Shown here piece by piece: positions 26,946-36,488 of a stretch of DNA of 45,901 nt. The notes under the pieces were generated by a model. It worked only from the letters and a program-made list of their open reading frames with translations, had not been told where the DNA came from and made no database searches. The DNA comes from Corallococcus carmarthensis (GTDB taxonomy: Bacteria > Myxococcota > Myxococcia > Myxococcales > Myxococcaceae). A program made the translations under genes and the position numbers. The stretch's first letter is position 1; the number at the start of each line of letters is the position of its first letter. Location of the stretch: positions 1-45,901 of the forward strand of contig NZ_RAWE01000063.1 in assembly GCF_003611695.1 (NCBI RefSeq), in the 5' to 3' direction.

Positions 26946-29218
26946 TTGCCCACGGAGATGCTGGGTCCGAAGATGAAGGACCACTTGCTGGAGGGCACCA
27001 CGGTGTCGGTGTTGGGGTCGCCGTTGGTGCGCCGGGTGATGTCGCCCCGGAACTCACGGGCAATCCACGCCTGCGCGCCCACCGCCGCGCCCGGACCGAT
27101 GGGCACCCGCAAGCCCAGCCCCAGCACGGCCGCGAGCGTGGGCGGGAACTGGATGTCCCCGGACTGCGGCACCAGGCCCAGGCCCATCAGGCCCAGCTCG
27201 ATGCCCAGCAGGCGCTCCTGGCCCTCGTTGTTGAGCAGCGCCAGGCGCGACAGCACGCCGAAGTTGATGGCCAGCTGTCCCGTGGGCTGCGTCGCGCGGT
27301 AGAGGCCCGCGGGGATGGTGGCCATGGTGTAGAGGCGGAACATGCCGCCGCGCACGATGGCGGTCCATTGCGCGGACGGCAGGCCCGTGCGGTCCACCGT
27401 GGAGAGGGCGTAGCGGGATTCATCCGCGACGTGCGCCACCTGCACCAGGATGCGGTCGTACTGGCCCAGGTTGCCCTGCACGGGGATGACGCGCACCTCG
27501 CCCTTGGGGCGCAGGAACAGGCGCTGGTCCACGCTGCTCTCGCCCCGCGTGGAGTTGTCCGACTTCGTCACCGTGATGCGCAGGGTGATCTCCTGGTTGC
27601 CCTCCTCCGGCGTGAGGCGCTCGCGGTGGATGATGACGCGGCAGGTGTTGCGCATGGCGTAGTCCACCCGGTGCGGCCGGCTGGGCGTGAGCTTCTCGTC
27701 GTTGCCCTCCTTGTCCGCGCAGATGAACTCCACCAGGTTCTCCACGTTGGTGGGCACGCTGGCTTCCCGCACCGCGCGCTGCACGCGCTCGTTGGTGAGG
27801 AAAAGGTCGGACGTGGCCAGCTCCGCCGGCAGCGTGGGCAGACGGTAGCCGAAGCGCAGCGACACGAAGCCGCCCGCGGTGGCCTCGCCCTGGATGAGCG
27901 TGGCGGACTCGCGCGTCGTCACGGTGTACGCGCCGCCCAGCGGGCGCAGCACGAAGCGGCCCAGGCCGCCGTTGGAGGCCACCGTCACCTCCGCCGGGCG
28001 GTTGGTGGGCACGAAGTCGATGGTGCCGTGGCCGGGCAGCTCCAGCGTCGCGCGCGGATCCGGCACGGGCTTCGTGTCCGCCGTCTCCGACGCCACCACC
28101 GTGCCGTCCACGCGCGAGGTGATGGCGGTGACGGTCACCTGTGGCTCGTTGGTGCCGCTGGTGCGCAAGAGCACGTAGGTGCCGTCCTGCGCCTTCACCA
28201 CGCGCTCCACGCGCACGCGCGCGCCGTTCACCGTCCACATCAGGCCGCGCGGGTCATGCGCGCAGGCCGGGTCCAGGCGCATCACCAGCCCGGAGTCCTC
28301 CGCGTCGCGCAGCACCGTGCCCTCCACCGCGGTGAGCGGACACGCGAGCACGGGCAGCGTCTCCGTCACGGACGTCTCCAGCGCGTCACCCTTCGCGAAG
28401 AACACGCGAGGCACCAGCCGCAGCCGCAGCGTCACCGTGGGGTTCAACCCCGGCACGTTGCGGATGGACACGGCGCCTTCGGTCACCTCACAGCGCGCGG
28501 TGCCGCAGTCCACGGACGCGACGGCCTCCGAGTGCGTCACCGACGCGTAGCCGGGGCCCTTGGACAGGTCCACGCCGGAGGACTGCACCAGCGGCCGCGT
28601 GAGCACGGTGCGGCCGGGGCGCAGGCGGAAGTATTCGTCATCCAGGAAGCGCCCGTTGGCGTCGTACGTCGACACGCCCGCGCCCCTGCGACCGTAGGGA
28701 GGCACCCACGACAACGTCGCGTCCGTGGGCAGGCCGGGCGTCAGCGGGACGGCGCACTCGTTGGGCGCGTTGGGTTCCAGGCAGGCATCCTCGCCGTCCA
28801 GGGAGGCCGTCTTCGGATCCTCGCCCCGGGGCGTCCCGGACCAGGCGATGGCCACGTTCTTCAGGCCCGTGCCCTTGAGCTCCAGGCGCCCGTCGTCCGG
28901 ATAGAACGTGGTGGAGGCGCTGTCGATGCGGGGGAAGGGCCCGGTGGCCACCACCACCACGGTGTCGGTGGCCGTGGCGCACCCGGCCTCGTCGTCCGCG
29001 ACCTTCAGCTCCAGCGTACGGCTGTTTTCCTCCGCGCGCGTGGGCGGCTTGAGCGTGCGGCCCTCCAGCACCCAGCCGCCGCGCACGGGGCCGCACAGCA
29101 CGCCCTTGGGGATGACCTCCACCGCCCGTCCCCCTTCAGGAAGCTGGACGACGGGAGCGGCGGTGGCGGCCCCCGCCACCAGCAGGCAGCCAAGGACGAG
29201 CGCGCGTGCACGGTGCAT
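26927..29218 (-). CDS. Large exported protein of unknown function, barrel-like C-terminus
   Basis: A 763-residue protein with a clear signal peptide (RARALVLGCLLVAGAATA-A). The first 600 residues are rich in short beta strands with scattered Cys (for example CGTARCEV, ACAHDPRG) and resemble tandem Ig-like domains, without a family I can name. The last 150 residues alternate hydrophobic strands with Gly turns and end in VGNVGFNL, as in outer-membrane beta proteins. It therefore probably sits at the outer membrane or is surface exposed. It lies 84 bases behind the DUF3857/transglutaminase gene on the same strand and may be co-transcribed with it. Confidence 0.85.
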   Translation of the reverse strand: MHRARALVLGCLLVAGAATAAPVVQLPEGGRAVEVIPKGVLCGPVRGGWVLEGRTLKPPTRAEENSRTLELKVADDEAGCATATDTVVVVATGPFPRIDSASTTFYPDDGRLELKGTGLKNVAIAWSGTPRGEDPKTASLDGEDACLEPNAPNECAVPLTPGLPTDATLSWVPPYGRRGAGVSTYDANGRFLDDEYFRLRPGRTVLTRPLVQSSGVDLSKGPGYASVTHSEAVASVDCGTARCEVTEGAVSIRNVPGLNPTVTLRLRLVPRVFFAKGDALETSVTETLPVLACPLTAVEGTVLRDAEDSGLVMRLDPACAHDPRGLMWTVNGARVRVERVVKAQDGTYVLLRTSGTNEPQVTVTAITSRVDGTVVASETADTKPVPDPRATLELPGHGTIDFVPTNRPAEVTVASNGGLGRFVLRPLGGAYTVTTRESATLIQGEATAGGFVSLRFGYRLPTLPAELATSDLFLTNERVQRAVREASVPTNVENLVEFICADKEGNDEKLTPSRPHRVDYAMRNTCRVIIHRERLTPEEGNQEITLRITVTKSDNSTRGESSVDQRLFLRPKGEVRVIPVQGNLGQYDRILVQVAHVADESRYALSTVDRTGLPSAQWTAIVRGGMFRLYTMATIPAGLYRATQPTGQLAINFGVLSRLALLNNEGQERLLGIELGLMGLGLVPQSGDIQFPPTLAAVLGLGLRVPIGPGAAVGAQAWIAREFRGDITRRTNGDPNTDTVVPSSKWSFIFGPSISVGNVGFNL

Positions 29219-29302
29219 GCACTTGCTTGAACACGGAGGGCCGCGTCCGGGTCAAGCCCTCCGTGCGAAGCGGCGCCATTGAGGCGCCGCGAGTGTCCGC
29301 GA

Positions 29303-32300
29303 TTACCGCGAAGCCGTCTTCTGCCCCGGCCCCTGCAGCAGGATGCGGCGGCCGAAGGCGCGGTCCACCCGGCCCAGGAACTCACGGAACTGGGGGTACT
29401 CGTCCGCCTTGATGCGGGCGACGGAGAGGGCGACCTCGCCGTCGGCGACGAGCGCGCCGTTCTCCACGCGGTAGCTGAGCTTCACGTGGCCGAACTTCGT
29501 GGTCTCCTCCACGGCCTGGGGCAGCTCCGTCACCGTGTAGCCGCCGGGCAGCGTGTAGCGCAGCTTGAAGGTGTTCACCCAGGGGCTCTGCATCACCAGG
29601 TCGAAGCGGCGCTCGGCGAGCGACGCGTACGCCTGCTGATAGGTGCGCCCCGTGCCGAAGGGCAGGAAGCGCAGGCTGCCGCCGGGCAGCACCTCCGCGT
29701 AGCGCGGGATGCCCATGTTGAAGTCGAGCGTCACGTCGTCATCCAGGCGGGTGGTGTCGCTGAGCTTCACCTCGCGCACGGTGAGGCCGGGGAAGCTCTG
29801 CGCCCAGGCGCGCTCGAAGGTGGACTTGCGCGTGGACTCCGGGCGGTAGGCGCGGCGGTAGTCCGGGGCGGACTGGCCGGACACGCTGCTCTGGCCCTTC
29901 ACGTCCGCGCCACCGTCCGGACGCAGCGCCACGCTCATGGCCAGCGTCGTCTTGTTGTCGTCCGCCTTCGCTTCCGGCGTGGTGAGGAAGTTGCTCGTCC
30001 CGTTGGGGTCCACCACCAGCACGTTGGCGACGCGGTCCGCCGACGGAAGCTCCTTGGCGCCGTGGAACTCCGCGGTGCCGTCCAGGTACAGGTCGAACTT
30101 GGGCACGTACGCGATGGCGTGGTTGAAGGCCGCCAGCGACGCGGGCTCCGCGTCCAGCGCGCCCAGGTTGCGCATGCGCAGCAGCACCAGCCGGCTGTCC
30201 ACGCCTGCCACCTTCAGCATGGAGTGGATGAGGCTCGCCTTGTCCTTGCAGTCACCGAAGCGGCGGGCCAGCACGCGGTCCACGCGATACGGCTTGAAGC
30301 CGTGGATGCCGAACTCCAGCGCCACGTAGCGGGTGTTGGTGACGACGAACGAGTAGATGGCGCGCACGACGGCCAGCTGGTCCTTGCGGTCCACGCCGGT
30401 GAGCACCTGGTCCACCGTGGTCTTCAGCTCCGCGTTGGGCTGGAGCTGGTCACGCACCAGGCCCCACCAGTAGTGGCCCACCTGGTCCCACGTCTTGTAC
30501 GTGGAGATGTGCAGGTTCTGGGCGACCTCCGCCCAGCCCGGCATGCCCGGCTCAGGCACCACCTTGGAGACGTGCTTGGCGCCGAAGCGGTACACGGTGC
30601 GGCCGGACTCGGGGGCCTCCTGCTGCTGCTCCACGCCCGCCAAGCGGCTCTTGTTCCAGTACAGCGGCCGCTCCTTGGGCATGTCCACGACGTACTGGAA
30701 GCGCACCTTCGGGTAGACGCCCTGCACGCTCTCCACGTCGCCCCAGTAGTCCGACAGCAGGTTGTCCTGCGCGGTGTCGTCCAGGCGGTAGGTGAGCTCC
30801 AGCGTGTCACCGGCGGCCAGCGACGGGAACGACAGGATGCGCGCGCGGGCGTCGTAGTACATGCCCGTCCACGGCTCGTTGATGTTGCGGTCCGCGTCGC
30901 CGTAGCTGTCCACCACGGAGCCATCCGGCTTCGTCACGCGGGCGCGCAGCACGCGCACCTCCTGACGGTCCGGCGAGTAGGTGATGGGCACGCTGCGGAA
31001 CGCGTCCACGCCGCGCTGGTTGTACACGCGCACCGCCATCTGCTGCATGCGGCTGGACAGGCCGCTCTTCTGCACGCGCACGTAGGTGTTGTCCACGAGG
31101 TACAGCGCGTCCTCGTTCATGTAGCCCTCGGCCTCCTTGGACAGGGGCTTCGCGTCCACCAGGTACTGGGTGCCCGCGCTCTCGGACTCACCCTTGAGCG
31201 TGCGCAGGGCCTCCTTGAGGCCGGGGTTCTGCGGGCGCAGCACCAGCGACCGCTCGAAGGCGGCCAGGGCGGGCTCGCGCTGACCGGCGGCCAGCAGCGC
31301 GCGGCCCTCGCGCTCGTAGACTTCGGGCTCATCCGGGGAGAGGGCCTTGGCCTCGGTGAAGAGGGCGGTGGCCTCCTCCACGGCGCCGTTGGCGGCCTTC
31401 AATTCCGCCAGCCGCACGCGGCTGCCGTTGTCGAAGGGGTTCAGGTCGGTGAGCTTCGCGTACTCGCGTTCGGCGGCGTCCACCTTGCCCGCGTCCGCGA
31501 GCATGGAGGCCAGCTGCCGGCGGGTGTTGACGTCGTCGTAGCGCAGCGCCAGCACCACGCGCATGCGGTCCATCGACTCCTGGTCGCGGCCCAGCTGACG
31601 GGACGCCGCGGCGGCCACGCGCACCACGCGGGGCACGCGCGGCTGCTGGCGGAAGGCCTCCTCCACCAGGGCGTTGGCCCGGGCGCGCTCGCCCAGGGCT
31701 TCCGCCGCGCGGGCCAGCAGCAGCCGCGCGCCCGGCACGTTGCGGCCGTCCTCCACCTCCAGGATGGGGGCGAGCAGCGGCTGCACGCGCTCCGGGTGGC
31801 CGCGGTCCATCTCATGGTCCGCCAGCGCCAGGCGCGCCGGGGCGTAGGTGGGGTCCGCCTTCACGGCGGCCTCCAGGAAGCGGCGGCGCTCGTTGAGGTC
31901 GTCCGTCTGGGTGTTGGCGGCCAGGACCTGCAACCGCGCGTCGCCGGGGGCGCTCTCCGCCGCGAGCGCGGCCTCTGCGCTGGCGGTGTGCTCGCGCTCG
32001 TCATACGCGCGGAAGAAGGCCAGCACCTGGGCGTAGTCGCCTCGCAGCTGGGCGTCGTCCGGGTTCTTCTCCACCAGCGCGCGCAGCGAAGAGGTGAGGG
32101 TGGGCAAGGGCTGCGGCGCGGGCGCGGGCATGCGCTCCAGGGCGGGGGCCTTGGCGGGCAGCGAGGCGCGGGCGGAGGCCGTCTCCGAGCGCAGGTAGAA
32201 GCCCAGCGGGCCGGATTCCTGGCACACCTTCACCAGCACGCGGTTGAGGCCCTTCTTGAGCTTCACCGACACGCGCGTCTGGTCCGGGCGGGGCAGGTTG

Positions 32301-32965
32301 TAGCGGTCCTCCTTGGAGGCGAGCTGCCCGTTCACCCACAGGCGGTAGCCGCCGGAGGTGCCCAGGCCCAGCGCCACGCGCGTGTCCTGCGGAACCTCCA
32401 GCCAGGTGAGCGCGTACGCCACGGACTCCTTGTTGGGGCGCACCGCGGTGGCCAGGTCCACGTAGCCGTCCGCGGACGTGACGGAGAGCTTGCGCCAGGT
32501 GGCCTCGTGGCCCTTCGCGCCGGGGTAGCGCGCGGTGAGGTCCAGGTTGGCGGCCTCCGGACCGAAGTCCGTGTCGCAGCCGGCCTTGCCCTCGTTCTCG
32601 AAGCCGCCGACGACGTAGTAGTCGTTGACGAAGCCCAGCCACTGGCGGACCTCGTTGGCGCGCACCATGCGGCCGCGGGAACGCTCCGCGTCCATGAGCA
32701 GGATTTGAGCGGTGGTGCGCGTGTTCGCGTCCGACGTGCGGCGGGACGCGATCTGCTGGTAGGTGCTCACCAGCGGGGTGAGGTCCTCCACGTCATCCAC
32801 CAGCGCGTGCATGCGCAGGAGGGCGGCGCCGCCGCGCGGCGAGTTGGCGCCCTTGACGGCTTCGGCCGCGTACTCGCGGGCCCGGTCGTCCGCGTTCGGC
32901 TTCGCGAGCCCCAGGACGGGGCAGGTGAGCACGACAAGTGCGGCCAGCGATGTGAAACGCGACAT
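29303..32965 (-). CDS. Exported TPR / DUF3857 / transglutaminase-like protein
   Basis: A 1220-residue protein with a Sec signal (FTSLAALVVLTCPVLGLA-K). The N-terminal part includes a beta-rich segment with YRLWVNGQLASKED, like a carbohydrate-binding jelly roll. From about 290 to 580 there are several TPR-like repeats (ADAGKVDAAEREYAKLTDLNP, LAAGQREPALAAFERSLVLRP). The next region is DUF3857. A transglutaminase-like core follows: Cys906 in RRFGDCKDKASLI, with His in AAFNHAIAYV and Asp in LYLDGTAEF completing a papain-like triad. A C-terminal DUF3858-like beta domain finishes the protein. Such proteins act in the periplasm or outer envelope; the substrate is unknown. Confidence 0.9.
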   Translation of the reverse strand: MSRFTSLAALVVLTCPVLGLAKPNADDRAREYAAEAVKGANSPRGGAALLRMHALVDDVEDLTPLVSTYQQIASRRTSDANTRTTAQILLMDAERSRGRMVRANEVRQWLGFVNDYYVVGGFENEGKAGCDTDFGPEAANLDLTARYPGAKGHEATWRKLSVTSADGYVDLATAVRPNKESVAYALTWLEVPQDTRVALGLGTSGGYRLWVNGQLASKEDRYNLPRPDQTRVSVKLKKGLNRVLVKVCQESGPLGFYLRSETASARASLPAKAPALERMPAPAPQPLPTLTSSLRALVEKNPDDAQLRGDYAQVLAFFRAYDEREHTASAEAALAAESAPGDARLQVLAANTQTDDLNERRRFLEAAVKADPTYAPARLALADHEMDRGHPERVQPLLAPILEVEDGRNVPGARLLLARAAEALGERARANALVEEAFRQQPRVPRVVRVAAAASRQLGRDQESMDRMRVVLALRYDDVNTRRQLASMLADAGKVDAAEREYAKLTDLNPFDNGSRVRLAELKAANGAVEEATALFTEAKALSPDEPEVYEREGRALLAAGQREPALAAFERSLVLRPQNPGLKEALRTLKGESESAGTQYLVDAKPLSKEAEGYMNEDALYLVDNTYVRVQKSGLSSRMQQMAVRVYNQRGVDAFRSVPITYSPDRQEVRVLRARVTKPDGSVVDSYGDADRNINEPWTGMYYDARARILSFPSLAAGDTLELTYRLDDTAQDNLLSDYWGDVESVQGVYPKVRFQYVVDMPKERPLYWNKSRLAGVEQQQEAPESGRTVYRFGAKHVSKVVPEPGMPGWAEVAQNLHISTYKTWDQVGHYWWGLVRDQLQPNAELKTTVDQVLTGVDRKDQLAVVRAIYSFVVTNTRYVALEFGIHGFKPYRVDRVLARRFGDCKDKASLIHSMLKVAGVDSRLVLLRMRNLGALDAEPASLAAFNHAIAYVPKFDLYLDGTAEFHGAKELPSADRVANVLVVDPNGTSNFLTTPEAKADDNKTTLAMSVALRPDGGADVKGQSSVSGQSAPDYRRAYRPESTRKSTFERAWAQSFPGLTVREVKLSDTTRLDDDVTLDFNMGIPRYAEVLPGGSLRFLPFGTGRTYQQAYASLAERRFDLVMQSPWVNTFKLRYTLPGGYTVTELPQAVEETTKFGHVKLSYRVENGALVADGEVALSVARIKADEYPQFREFLGRVDRAFGRRILLQGPGQKTASR

Positions 32966-33145
32966 CCGTTCTCCTCAGGTAGCAGCGGCGCCCGGGGGCA
33001 GGCAGGGGGCGATGACGCCAGTGAACAGGCGGACCCGTCACGGCCTTCCCCTGCATGCGGCCCCGGACGGCGGGCAGGCAACCAATTCGCGTCCCACTCT
33101 ATGCCGGACCGGTGTGGGGCGGGGTGGGCCCGTGGAGGCAGCGGC

Positions 33146-33191
33146 GGAAAAACGCACAGGGCCGGCGCGGGCGTGATGCCCGTGCCGGCCC
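33146..33191 (-). terminator. Likely terminator after the chitinase gene
   Basis: Downstream of the chitinase stop (33222), arms 33159-33172 and 33178-33191 form a GC-rich stem with one mismatch and a five-base loop. Read leftwards, the stem is followed after six bases by five T residues (33152-33148). The distance to the T-run is a little long for a classic intrinsic terminator, but position and strand fit. Confidence 0.6.
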
Positions 33192-33221
33192 CGGTGTGTG
33201 TCCCCTGCGAGGGGGGAAGCG

Positions 33222-35258
33222 TCAGTGGAGCTTGTTGTAGAGCGCGTTGACGAGGCCGCCGTCGTCACCGCTCAGCTCCCAGAACATCGCGCCGCCCAGG
33301 CCCTTGGCCAGGATGTAGTCCGACTTGGCGGCGACGCTCTCCGGGTCGTCGTAGGCCACCCACACCTTCGTCGTGGGGCTGTAGACGTAGGCCTGCTTGC
33401 TCTCCGGGTGGAAGAACTTCGAGTAGCCGGAGCCTGCCTTCTCGAAGCGGGCCTTGATGTCCTTGTAGTCGAACACGCCGGTGAGGCCGGACTGGCCGTC
33501 ATCCCAGGTGCCCTGGGTGGGGACGCCGGTCTGGAACAGGCCGTTGTTCACGTTGGGCACGTTGCCCCAGCCGCGGCCGTAGAAGGGCACGCCCAGGACA
33601 ATCTTGGAGGCGGGCACGCCCAGCTGGAGCATCTTCGCGATGGAGCCGTCGGTGTAGAAGCCGTCGTTGGCGCCCGGGTCGCCCGTCACGCGGTTGAGCG
33701 CGGAGTGGAAGTTGACCGTGCTCTCGAAGGCACCGTGGTAGTCGTAGGACATCACGTTGATCCAATCGAGGATGCCGGCCAGCTTCACGGTCTCCTGCTT
33801 GTTGGCGAGCAGGTCCGGCGACGCGCCCGACGCGATGGTGAGCAGGTAGGGCTGGCCCGTCTGCGCCGTCACGGCGGCCAGCTGGGTGCGGAACTCCTGC
33901 ATGAGCAGGGTGTAGTTCACCTTGTCCGCGGGGCTGCTGATGTTGTCCGGCAGGCCGCCGCCGGTGGGGTACTCCCAGTCCACGTCGATGCCGTCGAACA
34001 CGCCCACGCCGTTGGCCGGGGTGACGCCGGGGAACTGGCCCTTCACGTACAGGTCCACGCAGGACTTCACGAACGCGGTGCGTGACGCGGCGGTGGCGGC
34101 CACCTGGGAGAAGTACTTGGACCAGGACCAGCCGCCAATGGAGATGAGCAGCTTGAGGTTCGGGTTCGTCTTCTTCAGCTCCTTGAACGCGCGGAAGTTG
34201 CCGCGCAGCGCGCCGGGGTCCCACTCACCGGGGTAGCCGAAGCCCTTGTCGATGTCCGCGAACGCGTCCCCGAGGATGCACTTGCCGTCCGGGGAGATGT
34301 TGGAGAAGGCGTAGTTGATGTGCGTGAGCTTCGACGCCGGGACGTTGGACACCTGGTAGTTGCGGCCGTAGATGCCCCACGCGGTGAAGTAGCCGACGAT
34401 CTTCTTGCCGCCCGGAGGAGGCGTGCCGGGCAGCTCCACCACGACGCTGACCGTCTTGGTGCCCACGTTGCCCGCGGCGTCGTACGCCTTCACGGTGTAC
34501 GTGTACGTGCCGTTCTGCGCGGACGTGGAGAACGCGCGCGTGAACGACGACGCGGTGGCGACGAGCGTGCCGTTCTCCAGGATTTCGATCTTCGTCACGC
34601 CCGTGTCGTCGGTGGCGCTGCCGGAGACGGTGACGGAGCCGGCGGCGGTGATGCGCGACGCGCTGGCGCTGGCGGTGACGACCGGGGCGGTGACGTCTCC
34701 GGTGGAGGGGATGGCGACGGTGACGGTGACCGTCTTCGTGCCCACGTTGCCGGCGGCGTCGTACGCCTTCACGGTGTATGTGTACGTGCCGTTCTGCCCG
34801 GAGCCGGAGAAGCTGCGCGTATAGGAAGACGCGGTGGCGACGAGCGTGCCGTTCTCCAGGATCTCGATCTTCGTCACGCCCGTGTCGTCGGTGGCGCTGC
34901 CGGAGATGGTGATGGAGCCGGCGGTGGTGACGCTCGTCCTGCTGCTGGTCGCGGTGACGACGGGCGCGGTGGTGTCGCCGCCGCCCGTCACGGGGCCCAG
35001 GTCGAGCCACAGCGACGCCACGGCCGACGGCGTCCAGTCCGCCTGCGACGTGTGGGCCTGACGGCACTGATAGACGCGGCCTTCATAGGTGACGCGCGTG
35101 CCCACGGAGTAGGCGACGCCCACGGCCCACGCGGCATCCAGCGGCGCCTTCATCACGCTGCCCGGGCCCTCGGCTTCGGGCGCGAAGGACTCCTGGCCAC
35201 AACCGGCGACGGTCAGCGCGGACGCCACCAGTCCCACAATCCACTTGCTACGACGCAT
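33222..35258 (-). CDS. Secreted GH18 chitinase lipoprotein with CBM and Ig-like repeats
   Basis: A 678-residue protein; the ATG at 35258 follows GAGGAG. The leader KWIVGLVASALTVAGC gives a lipidated Cys20. Next comes a CBM5/12-type chitin-binding module (WAVGVAYSVGTRVTYEGRVY), two near-identical Ig-like repeats of 93 residues and a GGG-containing linker. The GH18 catalytic barrel starts at KKIVGYFTAWG. The active site is FDGIDVDWEYP with the catalytic acid Glu429, and YDYHGAFE, VPFYGRGW and AMFWELSGDD complete the barrel. It degrades chitin outside the cell. It follows nagA and a sugar-phosphate gene on the same strand, so a chitin-use operon is likely. Confidence 0.95.
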   Translation of the reverse strand: MRRSKWIVGLVASALTVAGCGQESFAPEAEGPGSVMKAPLDAAWAVGVAYSVGTRVTYEGRVYQCRQAHTSQADWTPSAVASLWLDLGPVTGGGDTTAPVVTATSSRTSVTTAGSITISGSATDDTGVTKIEILENGTLVATASSYTRSFSGSGQNGTYTYTVKAYDAAGNVGTKTVTVTVAIPSTGDVTAPVVTASASASRITAAGSVTVSGSATDDTGVTKIEILENGTLVATASSFTRAFSTSAQNGTYTYTVKAYDAAGNVGTKTVSVVVELPGTPPPGGKKIVGYFTAWGIYGRNYQVSNVPASKLTHINYAFSNISPDGKCILGDAFADIDKGFGYPGEWDPGALRGNFRAFKELKKTNPNLKLLISIGGWSWSKYFSQVAATAASRTAFVKSCVDLYVKGQFPGVTPANGVGVFDGIDVDWEYPTGGGLPDNISSPADKVNYTLLMQEFRTQLAAVTAQTGQPYLLTIASGASPDLLANKQETVKLAGILDWINVMSYDYHGAFESTVNFHSALNRVTGDPGANDGFYTDGSIAKMLQLGVPASKIVLGVPFYGRGWGNVPNVNNGLFQTGVPTQGTWDDGQSGLTGVFDYKDIKARFEKAGSGYSKFFHPESKQAYVYSPTTKVWVAYDDPESVAAKSDYILAKGLGGAMFWELSGDDGGLVNALYNKLH
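34449..34929. repeat. Two 202-bp near-identical repeats inside the chitinase gene
   Basis: 34449-34650 and 34728-34929 are equal in length and differ at scattered bases only. They share long exact runs around the stretch encoding DDTGVTKIEILENGTLVA. The 279-base period corresponds to one 93-residue Ig-like domain. The low divergence suggests a recent in-frame duplication or ongoing gene conversion. Confidence 0.85.
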
Positions 35259-35315
35259 TCGTGTTCTCCTCGCCTGCGGTACACGCGGAAGGAGTCACGT
35301 CCCCATTTTTCCGGG

Positions 35316-36488
35316 TTAATGGCTGGCTTTGGATTTCACCTGCCCGCCCACCCAGGTGGTGTGGACGGAAAGGTCCGGCTTCAGCAGCACGAGGTCCGCG
35401 CGGTGTCCGGGAGCGATGCGGCCGCGGTGGCCGTGCACGCCGATGAACGTGGCGGGGTGGAGCGAGGCCATGCGCAGCGCTTCCTCCAGGGGGACCCCGA
35501 GCGAGTGGATGCAGTGGCGCACCGCCGCCGTGAGGTCGATGTCCGCGCCCGCGAGCGTGCCGTCCTCCGTCTCCAGGCGGCCGTGGCGGCGAAGGATGGT
35601 GCGTCCCTGGAGGGTGAAGGACGTGACGGGCGTGCCGACCGGCGGCATGGCGTCCGTGACGAGGAACACCTTGCCCTGCGGTTTGACCTTGAGGAGCAGG
35701 CGCAGGTTGTCCGCGTGCACGTGCACGCCGTCCGCGATGACGCCGCACCACGCATCGTCTTGGAGGAGCGCGGCGACGACGGGACCGGGCTGGCGGTTCA
35801 TCATCGGAGGCATGGCGTTGAACAGGTGGGTGAAGCCTCGCACGCCTGACTGCAAGGCCTGGGTGGTGCGCTCGCTGGTGGCGGCGGTGTGGCCCGCGCT
35901 GAGCACCACGCCGGAGGTGGCGAGGCGGCGCAGGGTGGCGCCGTCCACGCACTCGGGAGCGAGAGTCATCAGCACGCGGCCACCGTGCACGGCGAAGCGG
36001 CGGGGCAGGGCGGTGAGGTAGTCGAGGTCGCGAGGGTCGGGCGTGCGGATGAATGACGGCACGTGGACGCCAGCGCGCTCGTGGCTGATGAAGGGGCCTT
36101 CCAGGTGGATGCCGAGCACGCCGCTATCAGGGCGCGAGGTGGCGGTGAGCGCGGCCTCGCAGGCTTCGCGCATGCGAACGGCGTCATCGGTGATGAAGGT
36201 GGGCAGGAGGCCGGTGGTGCCGCACTCGCGCATGGCGGAGGCGATGGCGAGCGCGGCCTCCTCGGTGGGCGTGTCGTTGAAGAGCACGCCGCCCGCGCCG
36301 TTGACCTGCACGTCCACGAAGCCGGGAGCGAGCAGCGTGTCACCGGGCAGCGTGTGCACGGTGGCGCCGGTGGGGATTGCGGAGGGAGGCACGACGGCGC
36401 GGACGGTGCCGCCTTCAAGGACGACGGCGTGGCCTTCGAGGAGCTGGTCCCCGGTGAAGATGCGGGCGCCTTGAAGGACGGTGGGCAT
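35316..36488 (-). CDS. nagA: N-acetylglucosamine-6-phosphate deacetylase
   Basis: A 390-residue amidohydrolase-fold deacetylase. Family motifs are PGFVDVQVNGAGG, GIHLEGPFIS (metal-binding Glu), LSAGHTAAT and GFTHLFNAM (His ligands), and LVTDAMPPVG (catalytic Asp). It converts GlcNAc-6-phosphate to glucosamine-6-phosphate, the step after chitin breakdown and GlcNAc phosphorylation. The ATG at 36488 overlaps the stop of a short relic frame as TGATG. The chitinase gene lies 57 bases downstream and the deaminase-like gene just upstream, so these enzymes form one pathway. Confidence 0.95.
   Translation of the reverse strand: MPTVLQGARIFTGDQLLEGHAVVLEGGTVRAVVPPSAIPTGATVHTLPGDTLLAPGFVDVQVNGAGGVLFNDTPTEEAALAIASAMRECGTTGLLPTFITDDAVRMREACEAALTATSRPDSGVLGIHLEGPFISHERAGVHVPSFIRTPDPRDLDYLTALPRRFAVHGGRVLMTLAPECVDGATLRRLATSGVVLSAGHTAATSERTTQALQSGVRGFTHLFNAMPPMMNRQPGPVVAALLQDDAWCGVIADGVHVHADNLRLLLKVKPQGKVFLVTDAMPPVGTPVTSFTLQGRTILRRHGRLETEDGTLAGADIDLTAAVRHCIHSLGVPLEEALRMASLHPATFIGVHGHRGRIAPGHRADLVLLKPDLSVHTTWVGGQVKSKASH

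Noticed and set aside
29279-33250. A 1323-codon open frame on the plus strand
   Set aside because: It is antisense to the DUF3857/transglutaminase gene, is dominated by Arg/His/Gly/Ala/Val as expected from reversed GC-rich codons, and has no domain or ribosome site.
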